64,000 bases of DNA from Staphylococcus equorum (lineage in GTDB: Bacteria > Bacillota > Bacilli > Staphylococcales > Staphylococcaceae), in NCBI RefSeq assembly GCF_029531845.1, contig NZ_JAMBPV010000002.1, positions 1 to 64,000 of the forward strand, in the 5' to 3' direction. Position 1 is the first letter of the stretch, and the number at the start of each line of letters is the position of its first letter. The translations under genes and the position numbers were made by a program. Shown here piece by piece: positions 38,398 to 50,964 of the stretch. The notes under the pieces were generated by a model that ran no database searches, was not told the origin of the DNA, and saw nothing but the letters and a program-made list of their open reading frames with translations.

Positions 38398-41046
38398 ATG
38401 ACTAACCAAACTCCCATGATGCAACAGTATTTAAAAATAAAATCACAATATCAAGATTGTCTATTATTTTTTAGATTGGGCGATTTTTATGAAATGTTTT
38501 TCGATGATGCGAAAGAGGCATCAAGAGTATTAGAAATTACTTTAACGAAAAGGGATGCTAAAAAAACGAATCCTATACCAATGTGTGGTGTGCCATATCA
38601 TGCAGCAGATGGCTATATCGAAACATTGATTAGCAATGGATACAAAGTAGCTATATGTGAGCAAATGGAAGATCCAAGACAGACAAAAGGTATGGTTCGT
38701 CGTGAAGTTGTTAGAATCGTTACGCCTGGAACGGTAATGGATAAAGGTGGCGTTGATGAAAAACAAAACAACTATATATTAAGTTTTGTGAAAGATAATA
38801 TCGCTTATGCATTAAGTTATTGTGATGTTTCTACTGGAGAATTAAAAGTTACACATTTCGAAGACGAAGCGACATTAATGAATGAAATTACAACTATTAA
38901 TCCTAACGAAATCGTCGTAAATGAAAATATCGATGATGATTTAAAACGACAAATTAGTTTAACTACCGAAACTATAACGGTCTTATCCGAAATTTCAGAT
39001 GCACGATATAAAGTGAATACTATGACGGAAGGCAACTTATTTAATGCAACACAATTATTGTTAGATTATATATATCATACACAAAAAAGAGATTTATCGC
39101 ATATTGAAGCAGTTGTTAAATATGAAGCGATAGATTTTATGAAAATGGATTTTTACGCTAAACGAAATTTAGAATTAACAGAGAGTATTCGTTTAAAAAC
39201 TAAAAAAGGAACACTGCTTTGGTTAATGGATGAGACGAAGACCCCAATGGGTGCCAGACGATTAAAACAATGGATTGATAGACCACTTATTCATAAAGAG
39301 CATATAGAATCTCGTTTAGATACAGTCGAACAATTTATTAATCATTTTATCGAAAGAGATACATTAAGAAACCATTTGAATCAAGTTTATGATATTGAAC
39401 GTTTAGTAGGCCGTGTAAGTTACGGTAACGTCAATGCACGCGATTTAATTCAGTTGAAACACTCTATTTCAGAAATCCCAAACATTAAAAATCTACTTAA
39501 TGATTTTGATGAGCAGATGACTGCTCAATTTAAAGCATTAGAGCCTTTAGATGAATTACTTATATTACTCGAGGAAAGTTTAAAAGAAGAACCACCAATT
39601 TCTGTAAAAGAGGGCGGCCTTTTTAAAACTGGTTTTAATAGTGAATTAGATGAGTATTTAGAAGCATCTAAAAATGGAAAGTCATGGCTAGCTGAATTAC
39701 AAACTAAAGAACGCCAACGTACTGGCATTAAATCATTAAAGATTAGTTTTAATAAAGTGTTTGGCTACTTTATCGAAATTACTAGAGCGAATTTACAAGG
39801 TTTCGATCCTACCGCATTTGGTTATCATCGCAAGCAAACATTATCTAATGCGGAACGTTTTATTACAGATGAATTAAAAGAAAAAGAAGACATTATTCTA
39901 GGTGCTGAAGATAAAGCAATAGAATTAGAATATCAATTGTTCGTGCAATTAAGAGAAAAAATCAAAACCTATACTGAACGCTTACAGAAACAAGCAAAAG
40001 TGATTTCTGAGCTTGATTGTTTACAAAGTTTTGCAGAAATAGCGCAAAAATATAACTATGCACGTCCAACTTTTAGTGAAGACAAAACACTACAATTAAC
40101 AAATTCGCGCCATCCAGTTGTCGAGCGTGTAATGGATCATAATGATTATGTGCCAAATGATTGTGAATTAGATCAAGATACATTTGTATATTTAATTACT
40201 GGTCCGAATATGTCGGGTAAATCCACATATATGCGTCAGGTAGCAATTATTAGTATTATGGCTCAAATGGGAGCATATGTACCATGTGAAGCAGCAACGC
40301 TACCGGTATTTGACCAAATATTTACAAGAATTGGCGCCGCGGATGATCTTGTATCAGGTAAAAGTACGTTTATGGTTGAAATGTTAGAAGCACAAAAAGC
40401 ACTCGCACATGCGACAGAGGATAGTTTGATTATTTTTGATGAAATTGGAAGAGGGACATCGACATACGATGGATTAGCACTTGCACAATCTATGATAGAA
40501 TATGTTGCAAATACGTCTCACGCCAAGACACTATTTTCTACACATTATCACGAATTGACAACTTTAGACCAGTCTTTATCCTGTTTAAAAAATGTGCATG
40601 TCGCAGCAAACGAATATAAAGGTGAACTTATTTTCTTGCATAAAGTTAAAGATGGCGCAGTAGATGATAGTTACGGTATCCAAGTAGCTAAATTAGCGCA
40701 TTTACCTGACGAAGTAATTTCACGCGCACAAGTAATATTAGATGCATTTGAACAAAATGATAAACAAGATAACGAAGTCGTAGTTAATAAGCTTGAAGTA
40801 AATCCTAGTATTCAAAATGAGCAATACTCAAATATAGAAGAATCAACTGCAACATATTCAGAACAATCTAAAACAACAGAACAGCGAGATAATAAGAATC
40901 AATTTGAACAAACAGCATTCGAACTATTTGATGCACCGATCGAGCAATCCGAAATAGAAAATGAAATTAAGACGTTGAATTTATCAAACATGACGCCGAT
41001 AGAAGCATTAATTAAATTAAGTGAACTACAAAAACAATTGAAATAG
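38398..41046 (+). CDS. mutS: DNA mismatch repair protein MutS
   Basis: 882 aa. MutS recognises mismatches and recruits MutL. The mismatch wedge motif GDFYEMF is at residues 28-34. The lever/clamp region is in the middle. The ATPase has Walker [10 protein letters not shown] (about 602-610), Walker [13 protein letters not shown] and STHYHEL. A C-terminal linker rich in Asn/Glu/Gln (about 790-860) precedes the dimer helices. The ribosome site GAAGGA is unusually far (about 17 bases) from the ATG, though the N-terminus matches other staphylococcal MutS. mutL follows by 12 bases. Confidence 0.97.
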   Translation: MTNQTPMMQQYLKIKSQYQDCLLFFRLGDFYEMFFDDAKEASRVLEITLTKRDAKKTNPIPMCGVPYHAADGYIETLISNGYKVAICEQMEDPRQTKGMVRREVVRIVTPGTVMDKGGVDEKQNNYILSFVKDNIAYALSYCDVSTGELKVTHFEDEATLMNEITTINPNEIVVNENIDDDLKRQISLTTETITVLSEISDARYKVNTMTEGNLFNATQLLLDYIYHTQKRDLSHIEAVVKYEAIDFMKMDFYAKRNLELTESIRLKTKKGTLLWLMDETKTPMGARRLKQWIDRPLIHKEHIESRLDTVEQFINHFIERDTLRNHLNQVYDIERLVGRVSYGNVNARDLIQLKHSISEIPNIKNLLNDFDEQMTAQFKALEPLDELLILLEESLKEEPPISVKEGGLFKTGFNSELDEYLEASKNGKSWLAELQTKERQRTGIKSLKISFNKVFGYFIEITRANLQGFDPTAFGYHRKQTLSNAERFITDELKEKEDIILGAEDKAIELEYQLFVQLREKIKTYTERLQKQAKVISELDCLQSFAEIAQKYNYARPTFSEDKTLQLTNSRHPVVERVMDHNDYVPNDCELDQDTFVYLITGPNMSGKSTYMRQVAIISIMAQMGAYVPCEAATLPVFDQIFTRIGAADDLVSGKSTFMVEMLEAQKALAHATEDSLIIFDEIGRGTSTYDGLALAQSMIEYVANTSHAKTLFSTHYHELTTLDQSLSCLKNVHVAANEYKGELIFLHKVKDGAVDDSYGIQVAKLAHLPDEVISRAQVILDAFEQNDKQDNEVVVNKLEVNPSIQNEQYSNIEESTATYSEQSKTTEQRDNKNQFEQTAFELFDAPIEQSEIENEIKTLNLSNMTPIEALIKLSELQKQLK

Positions 41047-41058
41047 AGGTGAAGTCAA

Positions 41059-43005
41059 ATGGGTAAAATTAAAGAGCTGCAGACATCTTTAGCGAATAAG
41101 ATTGCTGCTGGAGAAGTTGTTGAACGTCCAGGTTCAGTAGTCAAAGAGTTATTAGAAAATGCCATTGACGCCCAAGCGACTGAAATCAATATCGAAGTTG
41201 AACAATCTGGTGTAGCATCCATTCGTGTTGTTGACAATGGCACGGGTATTCATATAGAAGATTTAGGTCTCGTCTTTCATCGGCATGCAACAAGTAAACT
41301 AGATGCAGATGATGACTTGTTTCATATTCGTACATTGGGGTTCCGTGGAGAAGCGTTAGCAAGTATCTCTTCTGTTTCTAAAGTGACTTTGAAAACATGT
41401 ACAGATAATGAAGAAGGCCAAGAGATTTACGTGGAAAATGGTGAAATTCTAAATCAAAAACCTGCAAAAGCGAAACAAGGTACAGATATATTAGTAGAAT
41501 CATTATTTTATAATACACCAGCGCGTTTAAAATATATTAAAAGTTTATACACAGAATTAGGTAAAATTACAGATATCGTAAATCGTATGGCAATGAGTCA
41601 TCCAGACATCCGTATTTCGCTCATTTCAGATGGCAGAACGATTCTTAAGACAAATGGTTCAGGCCGCACAAATGAAGTGATGGCAGAAATATATGGAATG
41701 AAAGTGGCTAAAGATTTAGTGCATATCTCAGGTGAAACGAGCGATTATCGCTTAGAAGGCTATATTGCTAAGCCAGAACACTCTCGAAGTAATAAACATT
41801 ATATTTCTATTTTTATTAATGGTAGATATATCAAGAACTTTTTAATAAATAAAGCAATTTTAGAAGGTTATCATACACTTTTAATGATTGGTAGATTCCC
41901 GATTTGTTATATTAATATTGAAATGGATCCGATACTGGTCGACGTCAATGTGCATCCAACTAAATTAGAGGTACGTTTATCTAAAGAAGATCAGTTGTTT
42001 GAATTAATCGTAGAAAAAATACGAGAAACTTTTAAAGATCGTATTTTAATACCACAGAATGATATGAATAAATTGACGCAGAAAAACAAAGTATTGGATA
42101 AATTTGAACAGCAGAAAATTGATTTTGAGAAACGCAAACAGCAAAGAGAGGCTACACATTCAACGAATTTGAACTTTGACCTTGATAATCAGCCCAATGA
42201 AACAAATCAAACAAATGAAGCCTTAGATAATACACCCTCAAGTCCGAATACCTCTTCAGACGATTCTTATTCAGTGCAAGAATCGACTTATGATTATGCT
42301 AAGACGCAAAGAGATGTCTTGACTGATATGGAAGAACAAGATATTACTGATACATTAGCACCTTCTGAAGATGTAGCTGAAGCACCAGATATTAAAGGAA
42401 GTATAAGTAACAATCCTTCACAGCGTGTACCCTATATGGAAGTCGTAGGTCAAGTTCATGGCACATATATTATCGCGCAAAATGAGAATGGTATGTTTAT
42501 GATTGATCAACATGCTGCACAGGAACGAATTAAATACGAATATTTTAGAGATAAAATAGGCGATGTTTCTAATGAAATTCAAAATTTATTAATTCCTTTA
42601 ACTTTTCACTTCTCCAAAGATGAGTTGATGATTATCAATCAACACGTTGAAGAATTAGATAAAGTGGGTGTGCATTTAGAACCGTTTGGTGGTAATGACT
42701 ATATTGTCGATAGTTATCCAGTATGGTTCCCTGCTGCTGAAGCGGAAGAAATTATTAAGGATATGATTGAGTATGTCTTAGAACATAAAAAAGTGAATGT
42801 AAAAAAAATACGTGAAGAAGCTGCTATAATGATGAGTTGTAAGAAATCAATCAAAGCAAATCACTATTTAAAAAATAATGAAATGGCGGATTTAGTGAAT
42901 CAATTGAGAGAAACAGAAGACCCGTTTACATGTCCACATGGCAGACCGATAATTATTAATTTTTCAAATTATGAATTAGAACGCTTATTTAAGCGTATTG
43001 TATAG
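41059..43005 (+). CDS. mutL: DNA mismatch repair protein MutL
   Basis: 648 aa. GHKL ATPase at the N-terminus: [23 protein letters not shown] (motif I), DNGTGI (about 60-65), [10 protein letters not shown] (motif III). The linker (about 340-450) is low-complexity and Asn/Thr/Asp-rich. The C-terminal endonuclease domain has [12 protein letters not shown], the metal-binding motif characteristic of species lacking MutH. GAGGTG precedes the ATG. It is co-transcribed with mutS and followed closely by glpP. Confidence 0.97.
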   Translation: MGKIKELQTSLANKIAAGEVVERPGSVVKELLENAIDAQATEINIEVEQSGVASIRVVDNGTGIHIEDLGLVFHRHATSKLDADDDLFHIRTLGFRGEALASISSVSKVTLKTCTDNEEGQEIYVENGEILNQKPAKAKQGTDILVESLFYNTPARLKYIKSLYTELGKITDIVNRMAMSHPDIRISLISDGRTILKTNGSGRTNEVMAEIYGMKVAKDLVHISGETSDYRLEGYIAKPEHSRSNKHYISIFINGRYIKNFLINKAILEGYHTLLMIGRFPICYINIEMDPILVDVNVHPTKLEVRLSKEDQLFELIVEKIRETFKDRILIPQNDMNKLTQKNKVLDKFEQQKIDFEKRKQQREATHSTNLNFDLDNQPNETNQTNEALDNTPSSPNTSSDDSYSVQESTYDYAKTQRDVLTDMEEQDITDTLAPSEDVAEAPDIKGSISNNPSQRVPYMEVVGQVHGTYIIAQNENGMFMIDQHAAQERIKYEYFRDKIGDVSNEIQNLLIPLTFHFSKDELMIINQHVEELDKVGVHLEPFGGNDYIVDSYPVWFPAAEAEEIIKDMIEYVLEHKKVNVKKIREEAAIMMSCKKSIKANHYLKNNEMADLVNQLRETEDPFTCPHGRPIIINFSNYELERLFKRIV

Positions 43006-43016
43006 GAGGTTAGTGG

Positions 43017-43550
43017 ATGAAGCCATATATTTTACCGGCAATTCGCTCAATGAAAGATTTAGAGAAACTGATACAGACAGATTATAAAGAATGTGTGTTA
43101 TTAGATACGCATATAGGTCATATTAAAAGTATTATGGAATTAATGAAAAAGAATAATATAGAAGTGTATATGCATATCGATTTAATTAGAGGTATGAGTC
43201 ACGATGAATTTGCCTGTGAATTTATCATTCAAAACTATCACCCCAAAGGTATTGTATCGACAAAAACAAAAGTTATAAACAAAGCAAAGGCGTTGAATAC
43301 AACTACCGTTTTCCGTGTATTTATTCTAGATAGTCATGCATTAACGAGAAGCATCGAGCTTATTAAACGTGTAGAGCCTGATTTTGTTGAAGTGTTGCCA
43401 GGTATAGCAACAAAGGCTATAAAAATAATCAATGAAGAGACAAATACATCAGTGATTGCTGGTGGCTTGATTAATGATGTTGAGGAAGTTGAAGTTGCGG
43501 TAAAAAATGGAGCGAAATATATCACTACAAGTGATCGAGAATTGTGGTAA
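43017..43550 (+). CDS. glpP: Glycerol uptake operon antiterminator GlpP
   Basis: 177 aa TIM-barrel-type RNA-binding regulator: LPAIRSMKDLEKL, VLLDTHIGHIK, VEVLPGIATKAIKIINE, VIAGGLINDVEEVEVAVKNGAKYITTSDRELW. When bound by glycerol-3-phosphate GlpP prevents termination in glp leader RNAs. TAGGAGG within the end of mutL gives its ribosome site, and it starts 11 bases after mutL, so it may be transcribed with mutSL. Its two likely RNA targets are at 44886-44958 and 47544-47597. Confidence 0.93.
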   Translation: MKPYILPAIRSMKDLEKLIQTDYKECVLLDTHIGHIKSIMELMKKNNIEVYMHIDLIRGMSHDEFACEFIIQNYHPKGIVSTKTKVINKAKALNTTTVFRVFILDSHALTRSIELIKRVEPDFVEVLPGIATKAIKIINEETNTSVIAGGLINDVEEVEVAVKNGAKYITTSDRELW

Positions 43551-43616
43551 TAAAACTAAGTCAGTTGAATTAACCGTTGTTTTATTAAAAAATAAAGATT
43601 GAATGATGTTGAACAT

Positions 43617-43700
43617 AAAAGAATTAGCTATTTTAGAAACGGATTAAATCATCTTATTGATGTATAATAATTTCTAAAACATACGGCTAATTCTTTTTTT
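43617..43700 (+). terminator. Terminator after glpP
   Basis: Arms AAAAGAATTAGC...TTTTAGAAA and TTTCTAAAA...GCTAATTCTTTT, followed by TTTTT. Confidence 0.8.
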
Positions 43701-43762
43701 ATACTTCTTTTAATTATTAAGCATTAATTTATGTAAATTTAAAAGCTTAGGAGGAATATTTC

Positions 43763-44797
43763 ATGATAAAACCGAGAAAATTATTAAGAGGCGACACTGT
43801 TGCAATTGTATCTCTGTCTTCTGGCTTAGCCGGTGAAGATTCAATTTTATGGCGTACTAAGCAAGGCATCGAACGATTGGAATCCGTATTTGGTTTGGAT
43901 GTGAAAATCATGCCTAACGCACTCAAAGGTATTGAATATGTACGTGAGCACCCAGAACTGCGAGCTGCAGATTTAAATGAAGCACTACAAGATAGTGATA
44001 TAAAAGCGATTATAAGTTGCATTGGTGGTGAAGATGCTATTAGAATACTCCCTTATGTAGATTTTAAAGCGATTTACGATAACCCTAAAATTTTCTCGGG
44101 TTACTCTGATTCAACCACTGTACATATGATGTTTTATAAAATGGGTATCGTCAGTTTTTATGGCCAAGCGTTATTAACAGATTTTGCAGAGAATATAGAA
44201 ATGGATAACTATACAATTAATGATATTAAAAAATATTGGTTCAATAGTTCAGCAATTGGTGAATTATTGCCGACTACTTACATAAGACCAACGGGGTTAG
44301 AGTGGAAAATAGAAAATAAAAATATTGCTAGGACTAAAATAGACAATCAAAGTTATGAAGTTATAAATGGGGCGGGCATTGTGAGTGGCCATTTAATTGG
44401 AGGTAATTTAGAAACGTTTGTGAGTTTAATAGATACGCCCTTATTTCCTGACATAGCGCATTTCAATCATGCGCTTCTATTTTTAGAAACTTCAGAAGAT
44501 ACACCATCGCCCTTAGAATTTTCAAATTTTTTTCACCAATTGTTACAAATAGGGGTGCTAGACAAAGTAGAAGGAATTGTTTTCGGCAAACCATTTAATC
44601 AAATTTATTATGAAGCGTATAAAAATGAAATATTAAAAATTATTAAAAAAAGTAAAAAACCAAACATTCCAATTTTATATAATTTGTCATTTGGACACAA
44701 TGAGCCCAAGCACAGCGTGCCATACGGCTTATCAGCAGAAGTGAATTGTTATACTAAACGATTCAAAATTAAAGAAAGCGCTGTTATTGATTTTTAA
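43763..44797 (+). CDS. S66 peptidase, LD-carboxypeptidase / MccF-like
   Basis: 344 aa. The catalytic Ser115 sits in the GYSDST elbow, the Glu in ALLFLETSED (about 247) and the His in SFGHNEP (about 313), the Ser-Glu-His triad of family S66. Members either trim tetrapeptide stems in peptidoglycan recycling (LdcA) or inactivate microcin C-like nucleotide-peptide antibiotics (MccF). Length and the triad positions are near those of MccF. No signal peptide, so it is cytoplasmic. AGGAGG precedes the ATG. It sits between glpP and glpF, where other staphylococci have no such gene. Confidence 0.9.
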   Translation: MIKPRKLLRGDTVAIVSLSSGLAGEDSILWRTKQGIERLESVFGLDVKIMPNALKGIEYVREHPELRAADLNEALQDSDIKAIISCIGGEDAIRILPYVDFKAIYDNPKIFSGYSDSTTVHMMFYKMGIVSFYGQALLTDFAENIEMDNYTINDIKKYWFNSSAIGELLPTTYIRPTGLEWKIENKNIARTKIDNQSYEVINGAGIVSGHLIGGNLETFVSLIDTPLFPDIAHFNHALLFLETSEDTPSPLEFSNFFHQLLQIGVLDKVEGIVFGKPFNQIYYEAYKNEILKIIKKSKKPNIPILYNLSFGHNEPKHSVPYGLSAEVNCYTKRFKIKESAVIDF

Positions 44798-44825
44798 ATT
44801 GTGGCAATTCTTTTACAAAAAATGA

Positions 44826-44855
44826 TTGACAACGCTTTCAATAGAGGTGTAAGAT
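44826..44855 (+). promoter_or_regulatory. glpF promoter
   Basis: TTGACA (44826-44831) and TAAGAT (44850-44855) with an 18-base spacer. Confidence 0.7.
44827..44840 (+). promoter_or_regulatory. cre-like CcpA site on the glpF promoter
   Basis: TGACAACGCTTTCA differs from the cre consensus TGWAANCGNTNWCA at one position. It overlaps the -35 element, so carbon catabolite repression of glycerol uptake is expected. Confidence 0.7.
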
Positions 44856-44885
44856 AAACACAAGTTAATAATTAGAACAGAGATG

Positions 44886-44958
44886 GGAGATTTCTACAGT
44901 CATTAAACCAGTGGATTAACGCTGGACATAATTGTAGGAATCTCTTTGTCTTTTTTTA
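44886..44958 (+). promoter_or_regulatory. GlpP-dependent leader terminator of glpF
   Basis: GGAGATTtCTACA pairs with TGTAGgAATCTC; an inner CCAG/CTGG hairpin lies inside; TTTTTTT follows about 5 bases after the stem. Placed between the promoter and glpF, this is the expected target of GlpP antitermination. Confidence 0.85.
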
Positions 44959-44970
44959 GGAGGAGTCTCT

Positions 44971-45789
44971 ATGAGTGTATATTTTGCTGAATTATTGGGA
45001 ACAGCAATATTAGTATTATTTGGGGGTGGCGTCGTTGCCAACGTTAATTTAAAACGAACTAATGGTAACGGTGCTGATTGGATTGTAATCGGTATAGGTT
45101 GGGGCCTTGCCGTAACTATGGGCGTTTACGCTTCAGGTGGTATATCTGGTGCACATTTAAATCCGGCTGTAACATTAGCGTTCGCAATGGACGGTGCATT
45201 AAGCTGGGGCATGGTTCCTGGATACATCATTTCTCAAATACTTGGTGGTATCATCGGTGGTACTTTAGTTTGGTTAATGTACTTAGCGCAATGGAAAGCA
45301 ACTGAAGATAAAGATACAAAATTAGCTGTATTCTCTACAGCACCAGCAATAAAAAATTACTTTGCAAACTTTTTAAGTGAAATTATCGGTACTGCTATTT
45401 TAACAATGGGTTTATTATTCATTGGAATGAATAAAATAGCTGATGGTTTAAACCCACTAATTGTTGGTAGTTTAATCGTTGCGATTGGTTTAAGTCTAGG
45501 TGGTCCGACTGGTTATGCCATTAACCCTGCTCGTGATTTAGGGCCACGTATTGCACATGCCATTTTACCAATTGCTGGTAAAGGTAAATCGAATTGGAGT
45601 TATGCAATTGTTCCAGTTTTAGGACCTATTACAGGTGGTATGATGGGTGCGGTCATTTATAGATTGTTCTATAAAGGTGCGTTTGATATGATGTCTGTTG
45701 TATCAATTGTGTTACTAATTGTAACAATTGCGCTTGGAATCGCTTTAAATAAAGCAAAAAGTGCAAAAGGTATCGAAACAATTTATTAA
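44971..45789 (+). CDS. glpF: Glycerol uptake facilitator (aquaglyceroporin)
   Basis: 272 aa, six membrane segments and two NPA half-helices: GAHLNPAVT (about 64-72) and AINPARDLGPR (about 188-198; the Arg in NPAR is diagnostic of the family). It allows facilitated entry of glycerol. AGGAGG precedes the ATG directly after the antiterminator hairpin. glpK follows in the same direction, separated by a hairpin without a T run. Confidence 0.95.
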   Translation: MSVYFAELLGTAILVLFGGGVVANVNLKRTNGNGADWIVIGIGWGLAVTMGVYASGGISGAHLNPAVTLAFAMDGALSWGMVPGYIISQILGGIIGGTLVWLMYLAQWKATEDKDTKLAVFSTAPAIKNYFANFLSEIIGTAILTMGLLFIGMNKIADGLNPLIVGSLIVAIGLSLGGPTGYAINPARDLGPRIAHAILPIAGKGKSNWSYAIVPVLGPITGGMMGAVIYRLFYKGAFDMMSVVSIVLLIVTIALGIALNKAKSAKGIETIY

Positions 45790-45804
45790 ATAAGTTTTAA
45801 CTGT

Positions 45805-45832
45805 CCTGTTTATACGTTAAAATATAAACAGG
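45805..45832 (+). other. Intercistronic hairpin between glpF and glpK
   Basis: Perfect 10-bp stem CCTGTTTATA / TATAAACAGG. The following bases are only weakly T-rich, so it is more likely an mRNA-stability or processing element or a partial terminator. Confidence 0.5.
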
Positions 45833-45903
45833 TCTTATATTATAAAAAAATAAATAATATGAATATGTTTGTTGGGTTATTAAAACGAAATGTATACAAA
45901 TAG

Positions 45904-47475
<1,572 letters not shown>

Positions 47476-47480
47476 AAAAA

Positions 47481-47511
47481 TTAGACTTAAAAGTGTTATC
47501 TATGCTACAAT
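47481..47511 (+). promoter_or_regulatory. Probable glpD promoter
   Basis: TACAAT at 47506-47511 preceded by TTAGAC at 47481-47486 (spacing 19, longer than ideal). It lies just before the leader terminator. Confidence 0.5.
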
Positions 47512-47543
47512 ACGGGTAAGTTAATAATATCGAGGTGAGAAAT

Positions 47544-47597
47544 GAGAGATTCAATTCGTACAATTATATATGTATGGGATGAATCTCTCTTTTTTTA
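47544..47597 (+). promoter_or_regulatory. GlpP-dependent leader terminator of glpD
   Basis: GAGAGATTCA pairs with TGAATCTCTC-type right arm (GATGAATCTCTC), with inner GTAC/GTATG pairing, followed by TTTTTTT. The right arm shares GAATCTCT with the glpF leader, fitting a common GlpP target. Confidence 0.85.
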
Positions 47598-47621
47598 ATA
47601 CTTTAGGAGGCGCTAGATTTT

Positions 47622-49295
47622 ATGAGTTTATCAACTTTAAAAAGAGAACAGATTAAGAAAGAATTAAAAAATGACGCTTATGACGTTGTGATTATCGGTG
47701 GCGGAATTACCGGAGCTGGGATTGCTTTAGATGCTAGTAACAGAGGTATGAAAGTCGCTTTAGTAGAAATGCAAGACTTTGCACAAGGTACAAGTTCACG
47801 TTCTACTAAATTAGTACATGGTGGATTACGTTATTTAAAACAATTACAAGTAGGCGTTGTAGCAGAAACTGGTCGCGAACGTGCGATTGTTTATGAAAAT
47901 GGCCCCCATGTAACAACGCCAGAACGTATGTTATTACCATTGCATAAAGGCGGTTCTATGGGTAAATTTACTACATCGATCGGTTTAGGCGTTTATGATA
48001 GATTAGCAGGCGTTAAAAAAGCTGAACGTAAAACAATGTTAAATGCAAAAGAAACGCTTGCGAAAGAACCACTTGTTAAAAAAGCTGGACTTAAGGCTGG
48101 TGGCTCATATGTTGAATACCGTACAGATGATGCACGATTAACTATTGAAGTAATGAAACGTGCTGAAGAAAAAGGCGCTACTATCATTAACCATACAAAA
48201 TCTGTTCATTTCACATATGATTCAAATGAAACAGTTAATGGTATCCAAGTAGAAGACCAAATTAGCAATGAAACTTACCCAATTAAAGCTAAAAAAGTTA
48301 TCAATGCAAGTGGCCCATGGGTAGACGAAGTACGTAGTGGCGATTACGCACGTAATAATAAAGAATTACGTTTAACTAAAGGTGTTCATATTGTAATTGA
48401 TCAGTCTAAATTCCCTCTAGGTCAAGCTGTATACTTTGATACAGAAAACGATGGTCGTATGATTTTTGCCATTCCACGTGAAGGTAAAGCATATGTTGGT
48501 ACTACAGATACTTTTTATGACAACGTTAAATCATCACCATTAGTTAACCAAGAAGATAGAGACTATTTAATTGAAGCAATTAACTATATGTTCCCTGATG
48601 TTAACGTATCTGATGAAGATATCGAATCATCATGGGCTGGTGTAAGACCGCTTATTTTAGAAGAAGGTAAAGACCCTTCAGAAATTTCTCGTAAAGACGA
48701 AGTTTGGGAAGGAAAATCTGGTTTATTAACAATTGCAGGTGGTAAATTAACTGGTTACCGTCATATGGCACTAGAAATTGTTGATTTATTAGCAAAACGC
48801 TTAAAATCAGAATATAAACTTACATTCGATAAAGCGGCAACAAAACACTTGCCAATCTCTGGTGGCGATGTAGGCGGAAGTAAAAACTTCGCTAAATATA
48901 TTGAACAAAAAATTGAAGATGCAAAAGCTTATCAAATAGACGAAGCGACTGCACGTCACTTTGTATCTAAATATGGTTCAAACGCTGAAGAGTTATTCAA
49001 AATTGCACAAACTGCGCAATATCAAGAAACTGGTTTACCGTTAGATATCTACACAGAATTAATTTATTCAATTCAAAATGAAATGGTTCACCGTCCAACT
49101 GATTTCTTTATCCGTCGTACAGGTAAATTATATTTCAAAATTGATGATGTACTAAACTATAAAGAACAAGTAATCGATGTAATGGCTGAATTATTAGGCT
49201 ATACAAACATTCAAAAAGAATTATATACAAATGAACTTGAAACTGCGATTAAAGAAGCACAAACAGGTAATAACCAAGCAGCAGTTAAAGCGTAA
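47622..49295 (+). CDS. glpD: Aerobic glycerol-3-phosphate dehydrogenase
   Basis: 557 aa FAD flavoprotein: [21 protein letters not shown] (about 22-42), [17 protein letters not shown] (about 66-82), GVRPLI and [13 protein letters not shown]. It oxidises glycerol-3-phosphate to dihydroxyacetone phosphate at the membrane and passes electrons to menaquinone. TTAGGAGG precedes the ATG. The last gene of the glycerol block, ending in a strong terminator. Confidence 0.97.
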   Translation: MSLSTLKREQIKKELKNDAYDVVIIGGGITGAGIALDASNRGMKVALVEMQDFAQGTSSRSTKLVHGGLRYLKQLQVGVVAETGRERAIVYENGPHVTTPERMLLPLHKGGSMGKFTTSIGLGVYDRLAGVKKAERKTMLNAKETLAKEPLVKKAGLKAGGSYVEYRTDDARLTIEVMKRAEEKGATIINHTKSVHFTYDSNETVNGIQVEDQISNETYPIKAKKVINASGPWVDEVRSGDYARNNKELRLTKGVHIVIDQSKFPLGQAVYFDTENDGRMIFAIPREGKAYVGTTDTFYDNVKSSPLVNQEDRDYLIEAINYMFPDVNVSDEDIESSWAGVRPLILEEGKDPSEISRKDEVWEGKSGLLTIAGGKLTGYRHMALEIVDLLAKRLKSEYKLTFDKAATKHLPISGGDVGGSKNFAKYIEQKIEDAKAYQIDEATARHFVSKYGSNAEELFKIAQTAQYQETGLPLDIYTELIYSIQNEMVHRPTDFFIRRTGKLYFKIDDVLNYKEQVIDVMAELLGYTNIQKELYTNELETAIKEAQTGNNQAAVKA

Positions 49296-49310
49296 ATACG
49301 TATAATTATT

Positions 49311-49352
49311 AAAACTGGCGACAAGGTCTTAGGGCTTTGTCGCCAGTTTTTG
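49311..49352. terminator. glpD terminator, bidirectional
   Basis: Stem AAAACTGGCGACAA / TTTGTCGCCAGTTTTT with a 10-base loop; it can also serve the opposing MepB-like gene. Confidence 0.9.
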
Positions 49353-49378
49353 TTTATCTACCTCAATATATCTCCGTG

Positions 49379-49882
49379 TTACTTTATATCATAATATGTA
49401 TAGATATCTTTTTCGTTGAAGGGTGTAGATAAATCTAAAAAGTAAAGGCTTTGCCATTTTTGTGTTTTTAATGCAGTCTTGTTTAAATTTGATTCCCAAT
49501 TTGGATAAACACGCATAGCCATTTTGCCTTTGTATTGGGTTGAAGTGATTACGCCATTTGCTAATAAAATATCTTTCGGAAAAATAAATTGTCCTTTATG
49601 GACACCATCAATAATATTAATAACCAAGTAATCTTTAGAATTCTCGCAATTAAAAGGGATATTTTTAGCTATTTCATTTTTTTGCCACATTGCAACGAAA
49701 TAACCAGTTTTTTTAGGTGTCTTTTTAGCTAACCGACTTTTAAAAGTGTGATGAGCTAAGTTAAAATTAAAAGCCTCATATTCATGATTCCATTTTTCAA
49801 CTTCAAAATTAACTGGGGAAAAGTCAATTACCATTTCGTGCATTTTATTTATTAACTTTTTAGAAGCATATTTTTCAAACAT
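49379..49882 (-). CDS. MepB family protein
   Basis: 167 aa. Matches the MepB family (NHEYEAFNFNLAHHTFKSRLAKKTPKKTGYFVAMWQK, then FIFPKDILLANGV). In S. aureus mepB is the third gene of the mepRAB multidrug efflux operon and has unknown function. Here it stands alone with no mepR or mepA nearby. No membrane segment. The family folds as an endonuclease-like or PDZ-free alpha/beta protein is not established, so I give no activity. Confidence 0.85.
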   Translation of the reverse strand: MFEKYASKKLINKMHEMVIDFSPVNFEVEKWNHEYEAFNFNLAHHTFKSRLAKKTPKKTGYFVAMWQKNEIAKNIPFNCENSKDYLVINIIDGVHKGQFIFPKDILLANGVITSTQYKGKMAMRVYPNWESNLNKTALKTQKWQSLYFLDLSTPFNEKDIYTYYDIK

Positions 49883-49949
49883 AATAAACCAGCCTTTGCT
49901 AAATTATATTTAAGTCTTTGTTTTCTGAAGCAAGTAATACAAAATCTAA

Positions 49950-50696
49950 TTACTGTGTTGAAAGCATTAATATACCTAAGATAACTATAAAAATATAAAT
50001 CCATTTTTCAAAATGATTATGGCGTGTCTTTTTCGATAAATATTTACCTAATAAAACTGCAACAATCAATATAGGTAAGGTAGCTAAGAATAATTGAATA
50101 GTTTGGCTCGTCCATATCCCACCTAACAATTGACCTATGACAACAAAGATAGCTGTTAATAGAAAATGAGCTTGAATTGTACTTTTAAAATCTTTAATAT
50201 GCCATTGACTTAGCGTTCCGAAAATAACAATTGGTACACCATGAGAATTATAAACACTGCCTAGTACACCTGAAACAAGTCCTGCCAAACCTTCCCATAG
50301 AGAAGATTTAAGTTTAATTTTAGCGTGATGGGTAAGAAAAACAGTCTTTATAAAAGCATAAATACCATAAAAGATTAGAAAAATAGCTAATAGTAATTGG
50401 ATTTTTCCAGTATTAAAATGATGGAGTATCCATATGCCTAAAGGTATACCGATTAAACTGCCAGACATCATGACTGCCAAAGTTTTATACTTAATATGTT
50501 TCATTTCAGAAAAAATATTGAATAAAGCCACAGTTAGACCAGCGATACCAACCAAAGATATAGCTGTTTTTATATCTAAACCTATTAAAGCTAATAAAGG
50601 CATGCTGATTAAAGCTTCTCCAAAGCCAAAGTATGTACGTACTAAAGCACCTAAGAATATAGCTAATAAAATTAAAATAAAAATTGTTATATCCAT
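49950..50696 (-). CDS. TSUP family sulfite/organosulfonate exporter (TauE/SafE)
   Basis: 248 aa, about eight membrane helices. The two TSUP repeats show ILLAIFLGALVRTYFGFGEALISMPLLALIGLDIKTAISLVGI and the second half GLVSGVLGSVYNSHGVPIVIF. Family members move sulfite, sulfoacetate or other small anions. GAGGAGG precedes the ATG. A perfect palindrome 60 bases upstream suggests dedicated regulation. Ligand unknown. Confidence 0.9.
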   Translation of the reverse strand: MDITIFILILLAIFLGALVRTYFGFGEALISMPLLALIGLDIKTAISLVGIAGLTVALFNIFSEMKHIKYKTLAVMMSGSLIGIPLGIWILHHFNTGKIQLLLAIFLIFYGIYAFIKTVFLTHHAKIKLKSSLWEGLAGLVSGVLGSVYNSHGVPIVIFGTLSQWHIKDFKSTIQAHFLLTAIFVVIGQLLGGIWTSQTIQLFLATLPILIVAVLLGKYLSKKTRHNHFEKWIYIFIVILGILMLSTQ

Positions 50697-50755
50697 TAGA
50701 TGGCCTCCTCGATGAATGGTTGTCTATTTTTCACGTTATACCATAGGCATAATTA

Positions 50756-50776
50756 ACTCAATACTTGGTATTGAGT
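50756..50776 (-). promoter_or_regulatory. Palindromic operator upstream of the TSUP gene
   Basis: Perfect 9-bp inverted repeat ACTCAATAC / GTATTGAGT with a 3-base centre. On the minus strand it overlaps a TTGAGT -35-like hexamer that precedes a TATAAC -10-like hexamer by 15-16 bases. No regulator gene is adjacent. Confidence 0.6.
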
Positions 50777-50964
50777 ATAACATTTTTAAAATAGAATTAG
50801 ATTAGTGTTTCTAATGATTATTGTTTTTTTATCGGCAAGAATATTTTTTAATATATCGTTGGCTAGTGGTTAACGTTTTGCATTCTATTTGATAACATTG
50901 AATTTTGAGGGTATATTGTATAATATAAGAAGTTTGAAATGATGCATGATTTGGGGGCTATCAC

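Noticed and set aside
45805..45832. Third GlpP-type terminator between glpF and glpK
   Set aside because: The stem lacks the GAGATTC-type arm shared by the other two leaders and has no T run.
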